This document shows, one piece after another, positions 12,446 to 15,034 of a stretch of DNA of 15,034 bases. The notes under the pieces are model-generated. The model saw nothing but the letters and a program-made list of their open reading frames with translations, made no database searches and was not told where the DNA came from. The translations under genes and the position numbers were made by a program. How positions within the stretch are numbered: the stretch's first letter is position 1; every line of letters begins with the position of its first letter. Source of the stretch: JBKHHU01 sp046539045 (GTDB lineage: Bacteria; Planctomycetota; Phycisphaerae; SM23-33); NCBI GenBank assembly GCA_046539045.1, contig JBKHHU010000067.1:1-15034 (forward strand), in the 5' to 3' direction.

Positions 12446-14737
12446 ATGGCTGAGGAGTATCCGTTATCATCGACGCAGCAACGAAGAGAACTCAGCCGGG
12501 AGATTGATGTGGATTTGCTGGAAGGACTCAACGAGCCGCAGCGGGAAGCGGTGCAGCACGTGGACGGACCGATGTTGGTGCTCGCGGGGGCGGGCTCCGG
12601 GAAAACTCGTGTCATCACGCGCCGGGTGGCGTACCTGGTCAACCAGGGCATCGCGCCTTGGAACGTGCTGGCGATCACCTTCACCAACAAGGCCGCCCAG
12701 GAGATGGCCGAGCGAGCCGCCCGTTTAGGCGTGCCTCGCGGAGCGACGCTTTGCACTTTCCACTCGCTCTGCGCCCGGCTGCTCCGGGAATTTCCGGATC
12801 TGGCGGGGCTGGACGGCAACTACTCCATCTACGATCGCAACGACCAGATCAAGCTAGTGAAGGAGGCGATGACGCGGCAGGACATCTCCACCCGCAACTT
12901 CTCGCCGTCCGGCGTGCACGGGACGATCTCCAACGCCAAGAACGAACTGAAAATGCCCGAGGCGTACGCGGAGGAGATGGGCAGCGACTACTACGGCGCC
13001 CGCGTTGCGAAGATCTATAAGGTGTATCAGGAACTGCTGCGGACCAACAATGCCGTGGACTTCGACGACCTGCTGCTGAAAGTCGCGTTCATGATGCGCA
13101 ACCAGCCGGATCTGCGGCAGGCATTGGGCCAGCGGTACAAATATATCCTCATCGACGAATACCAGGACACCAACCGCGCCCAGTACATCATCGCCCACGG
13201 GCTGGCGATGGATCACGAAAACATCTGTGCCACCGGCGACCCCGACCAGAGCATCTACGCCTGGCGAGGCGCGGACATCAACAACATTCTGGACTTCGAG
13301 GATGACTACCCCAATGCGACGGTTATCCGCCTCGAGGAGAACTACCGCTCGACCAAACCCATTCTGGATGCCGCCAGTCACCTCATCGGCCACAACCAGT
13401 TGCGGAAGGACAAGGAACTGTGGACGCGCAAGGAAGGCGGGGCGGATGTCAACGTTGTCTACGTGAACAATTCCGACGACGAGGCACGCTACGTCGCCCG
13501 GACGATTCGCGACTACGTGGAAGGCGGCGGCAGGTATGACGACGTGGCGGTTTTCTACCGCGTCAATTCGCTTTCCCGCGGGATGGAAGAGTCGCTGTTA
13601 AAGATGGGCATCCCGTACCGCATCGCCCGCGGGACCGAGTTCTACAACCGCAAGGAGATCAAGGACGTGCTGGCGTACCTGAAGCTGCTGGTCAACCCCT
13701 CCGATGACCTAAGTTGCGAACGGATCATCAATACGCCCACGCGCGGTATCGGCGCCACCTCGGTGAAGCGGATGAGCAACTACGCCTTCCAGACCGGCAT
13801 GAGTCTGCTGGACGTGGCCCGCAACGGCGAGCCGGCTGCGCTCGGAAAAGCCGCAGCCAAGAAGGCCCGCGCGTTCGCCCAGATGATCGATTCCCTTCGG
13901 GAGCATCTGGACAGGCCGGTTCGTGAGACCATGGAAGACATGCTCAAGAAGACGACCATGGAGGACTACCTCAAGGCCCAGGCCGAGGACGACAACAAGC
14001 CGCTCGAGAACGTCAACGAACTGATCAACACCGCCCAACTGTTCGATGAGAACGCCGAGGACGGCACACTGGCAGACTACCTGCACCAGATCAGCCTCGT
14101 CAGCGACGCCGATCACTTTGACGGCTCCGCCGGGGCGGTGACGCTTATGACGCTGCACGCAGCCAAGGGGCTCGAGTTCCCCGCGGTGTTCATGCTCGGC
14201 TGCGAGCAGGGCCTGCTCCCGTTCGTCCGCAATGACGACTTCTTCACCTGTGCTGCCGGCAAGCCGGATGCGAAGATGGAAGAGGAACGTCGGCTCGCCT
14301 TTGTCGGTATCACGCGTGCACAGGAGCATCTGACCCTCACCAGTGCCCGACGCCGAATGATCCGCGGGAAAACCCAGCCGCAGATGGCCAGTCCCTTCCT
14401 GAATGAGATGGGCACCGACGGCGTGAAGTCCATCGACCTGACGTCCAAGGAGTACGCCGCTTTCAGCAGCGCAAAGCAGGCCAACCGCGGTGGGTTCTAT
14501 GACGACTTCGAAGCCCGGGCCGTGATCGAAGCCGTCGAGAAACAGCAGGAAGAAAACCCGTTCCCGGCGGAATACGAGTACCTCCAGCCGGGCTGTCGGG
14601 TCCATCACTCCAAGTTCGGACACGGTACGCTTGTTTCGCTGAGCCAACCCTGGCCGAAGACCCGGGCGAAGGTGAAATTCGACCGTCACGGGCTGAAGAC
14701 ACTCGTGCTGGAAATTGCCCGCCTGGAAATGGTCTGA
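12446..14737 (+). CDS. pcrA: PcrA/UvrD-type superfamily 1A DNA helicase
   Basis: This is a 3'-5' helicase of DNA repair and of clearing proteins or RNA polymerase from DNA. All SF1A motifs are present in order: Q-motif LNEPQREAV at 28-36, Walker A GAGSGKT at 48-54, Ia ITFTNKAAQEM, II LIDEYQDTN (Asp237, Glu238), III GDPDQSIYAWRGA, IV RLEENYRS, V TLHAAKGLEF, and VI EEERRLAFVGITRA from about 612. The C-terminus (from about 705) has GCRVHHSKFGHGTLV and a final strand-rich stretch matching the Tudor-like PcrA/UvrD tail that contacts RNA polymerase. The 763 residues slightly exceed the usual 720-740. ATG 12446 has no Shine-Dalgarno sequence. GTG 12509, with GGGAG six bases upstream, would give 742 residues and the typical family N-terminus, and may be the true start. 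Confidence 0.94.
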   Translation: MAEEYPLSSTQQRRELSREIDVDLLEGLNEPQREAVQHVDGPMLVLAGAGSGKTRVITRRVAYLVNQGIAPWNVLAITFTNKAAQEMAERAARLGVPRGATLCTFHSLCARLLREFPDLAGLDGNYSIYDRNDQIKLVKEAMTRQDISTRNFSPSGVHGTISNAKNELKMPEAYAEEMGSDYYGARVAKIYKVYQELLRTNNAVDFDDLLLKVAFMMRNQPDLRQALGQRYKYILIDEYQDTNRAQYIIAHGLAMDHENICATGDPDQSIYAWRGADINNILDFEDDYPNATVIRLEENYRSTKPILDAASHLIGHNQLRKDKELWTRKEGGADVNVVYVNNSDDEARYVARTIRDYVEGGGRYDDVAVFYRVNSLSRGMEESLLKMGIPYRIARGTEFYNRKEIKDVLAYLKLLVNPSDDLSCERIINTPTRGIGATSVKRMSNYAFQTGMSLLDVARNGEPAALGKAAAKKARAFAQMIDSLREHLDRPVRETMEDMLKKTTMEDYLKAQAEDDNKPLENVNELINTAQLFDENAEDGTLADYLHQISLVSDADHFDGSAGAVTLMTLHAAKGLEFPAVFMLGCEQGLLPFVRNDDFFTCAAGKPDAKMEEERRLAFVGITRAQEHLTLTSARRRMIRGKTQPQMASPFLNEMGTDGVKSIDLTSKEYAAFSSAKQANRGGFYDDFEARAVIEAVEKQQEENPFPAEYEYLQPGCRVHHSKFGHGTLVSLSQPWPKTRAKVKFDRHGLKTLVLEIARLEMV

Positions 14738-14751
14738 TCCGACTCGGCTGA

Positions 14752-15034
14752 CGCATCTACAGCAGCACCGCCGAGACCACCTTCACTTACGACGCGTTCA
14801 GCCAGATCGTCCCGACGGTTTCCAACCCGTTGGACTACGGGTATGATTCCGCCGGTCGGCTGGATACGATCAAAATCGGTCTGACGGCCTTCGCCGATTA
14901 CGACTACTTCGGCGGGAGGGTCACCAAGCGAACCATGCCGAACGACCTGGTGACCAACTACACTCATGACGGACTCGGCCGGTTGATCACGATCTCCAGT
15001 ACCAAGGGCAGCCCTGCTGTCGAGGTAGACGCTT
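14752..15034 (+). pseudogene. 5'-truncated RHS/YD-repeat fragment, continuing past the window
   Basis: The frame is open for 94 codons from just after an in-frame TGA (14749-14751) to the window edge. It reads as YD repeats of the RHS family: FTYDAFSQ, YGYDSAGRLDTI, DYDYFGGRVTKR and NYTHDGLGRLITI, each about 20-25 residues apart. Full RHS proteins are large secreted or surface toxins and wall-associated proteins with hundreds of residues before such repeats. Here the repeats begin mid-protein, 14 bases after the helicase stop, with no start codon before ATG 14935 and no Shine-Dalgarno sequence there. The simplest reading is a remnant left by rearrangement or recombination. The 3' part is outside the window, so a usable toxin tip with an internal start cannot be excluded. 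Confidence 0.75.

Noticed and set aside
1..15034. CRISPR array, insertion sequence, integrase or phage genes
   Set aside because: I saw no regularly spaced direct repeats, no transposase or recombinase motifs and no structural phage genes. The only sign of mobility is the RHS fragment at the right edge.

Overview
The window is GC-rich (roughly 60% or more by eye) bacterial chromosome. The gene content suggests a Gram-negative planctomycete-like bacterium, probably a Phycisphaerae-type member of Planctomycetota. The clues are ADP-heptose genes, lipoproteins carrying a GspG-like domain and prenyltransferase-type repeats, a DUF1015 protein, an HTH protein with a C-terminal receiver-like domain, and an RHS remnant. 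The placement is inference; no rRNA or other marker gene is present.

Layout. 1-351 holds no gene I can support, only a candidate promoter. 352-3261 carries hldE and a gmhB-type phosphatase, which together provide three successive steps of ADP-heptose synthesis (kinase, phosphatase, adenylyltransferase). The phosphatase has a long Pro/Glu/Ala-rich tail and two C-terminal membrane helices. 3281-5025 encodes two lipoproteins, one with a type II secretion GspG-like globular domain and one with prenyltransferase/squalene-oxidase-type repeats, closed by a 15-bp perfect hairpin at 5054-5085. 5203-7555 encodes a DUF1015 protein and a zinc-dependent medium-chain dehydrogenase. 7556-8104 is a long leader followed by a cold-shock protein gene. 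8105-8506 is mostly hairpins plus one doubtful small ORF. 8507-9283 is an unrecognised four-helix membrane protein.

9305-11346, minus strand, is a complete leuA transcription unit: promoter, 20-residue Leu/Ala-rich leader peptide, mutually exclusive RNA stems, an attenuator terminator, leuA itself and a final terminator. This is the clearest regulatory system in the window: a ribosome-mediated leucine attenuator whose parts can all be read from the sequence.

11401-12205, minus strand, is an HTH plus receiver-like regulator gene followed by about 200 bases of hairpin-rich sequence and a strong terminator. Divergent from it, 12446-14737 encodes a PcrA/UvrD helicase. Fourteen bases after its stop, an RHS/YD-repeat reading frame begins with no start codon and runs off the window edge, which looks like a 5'-truncated remnant.
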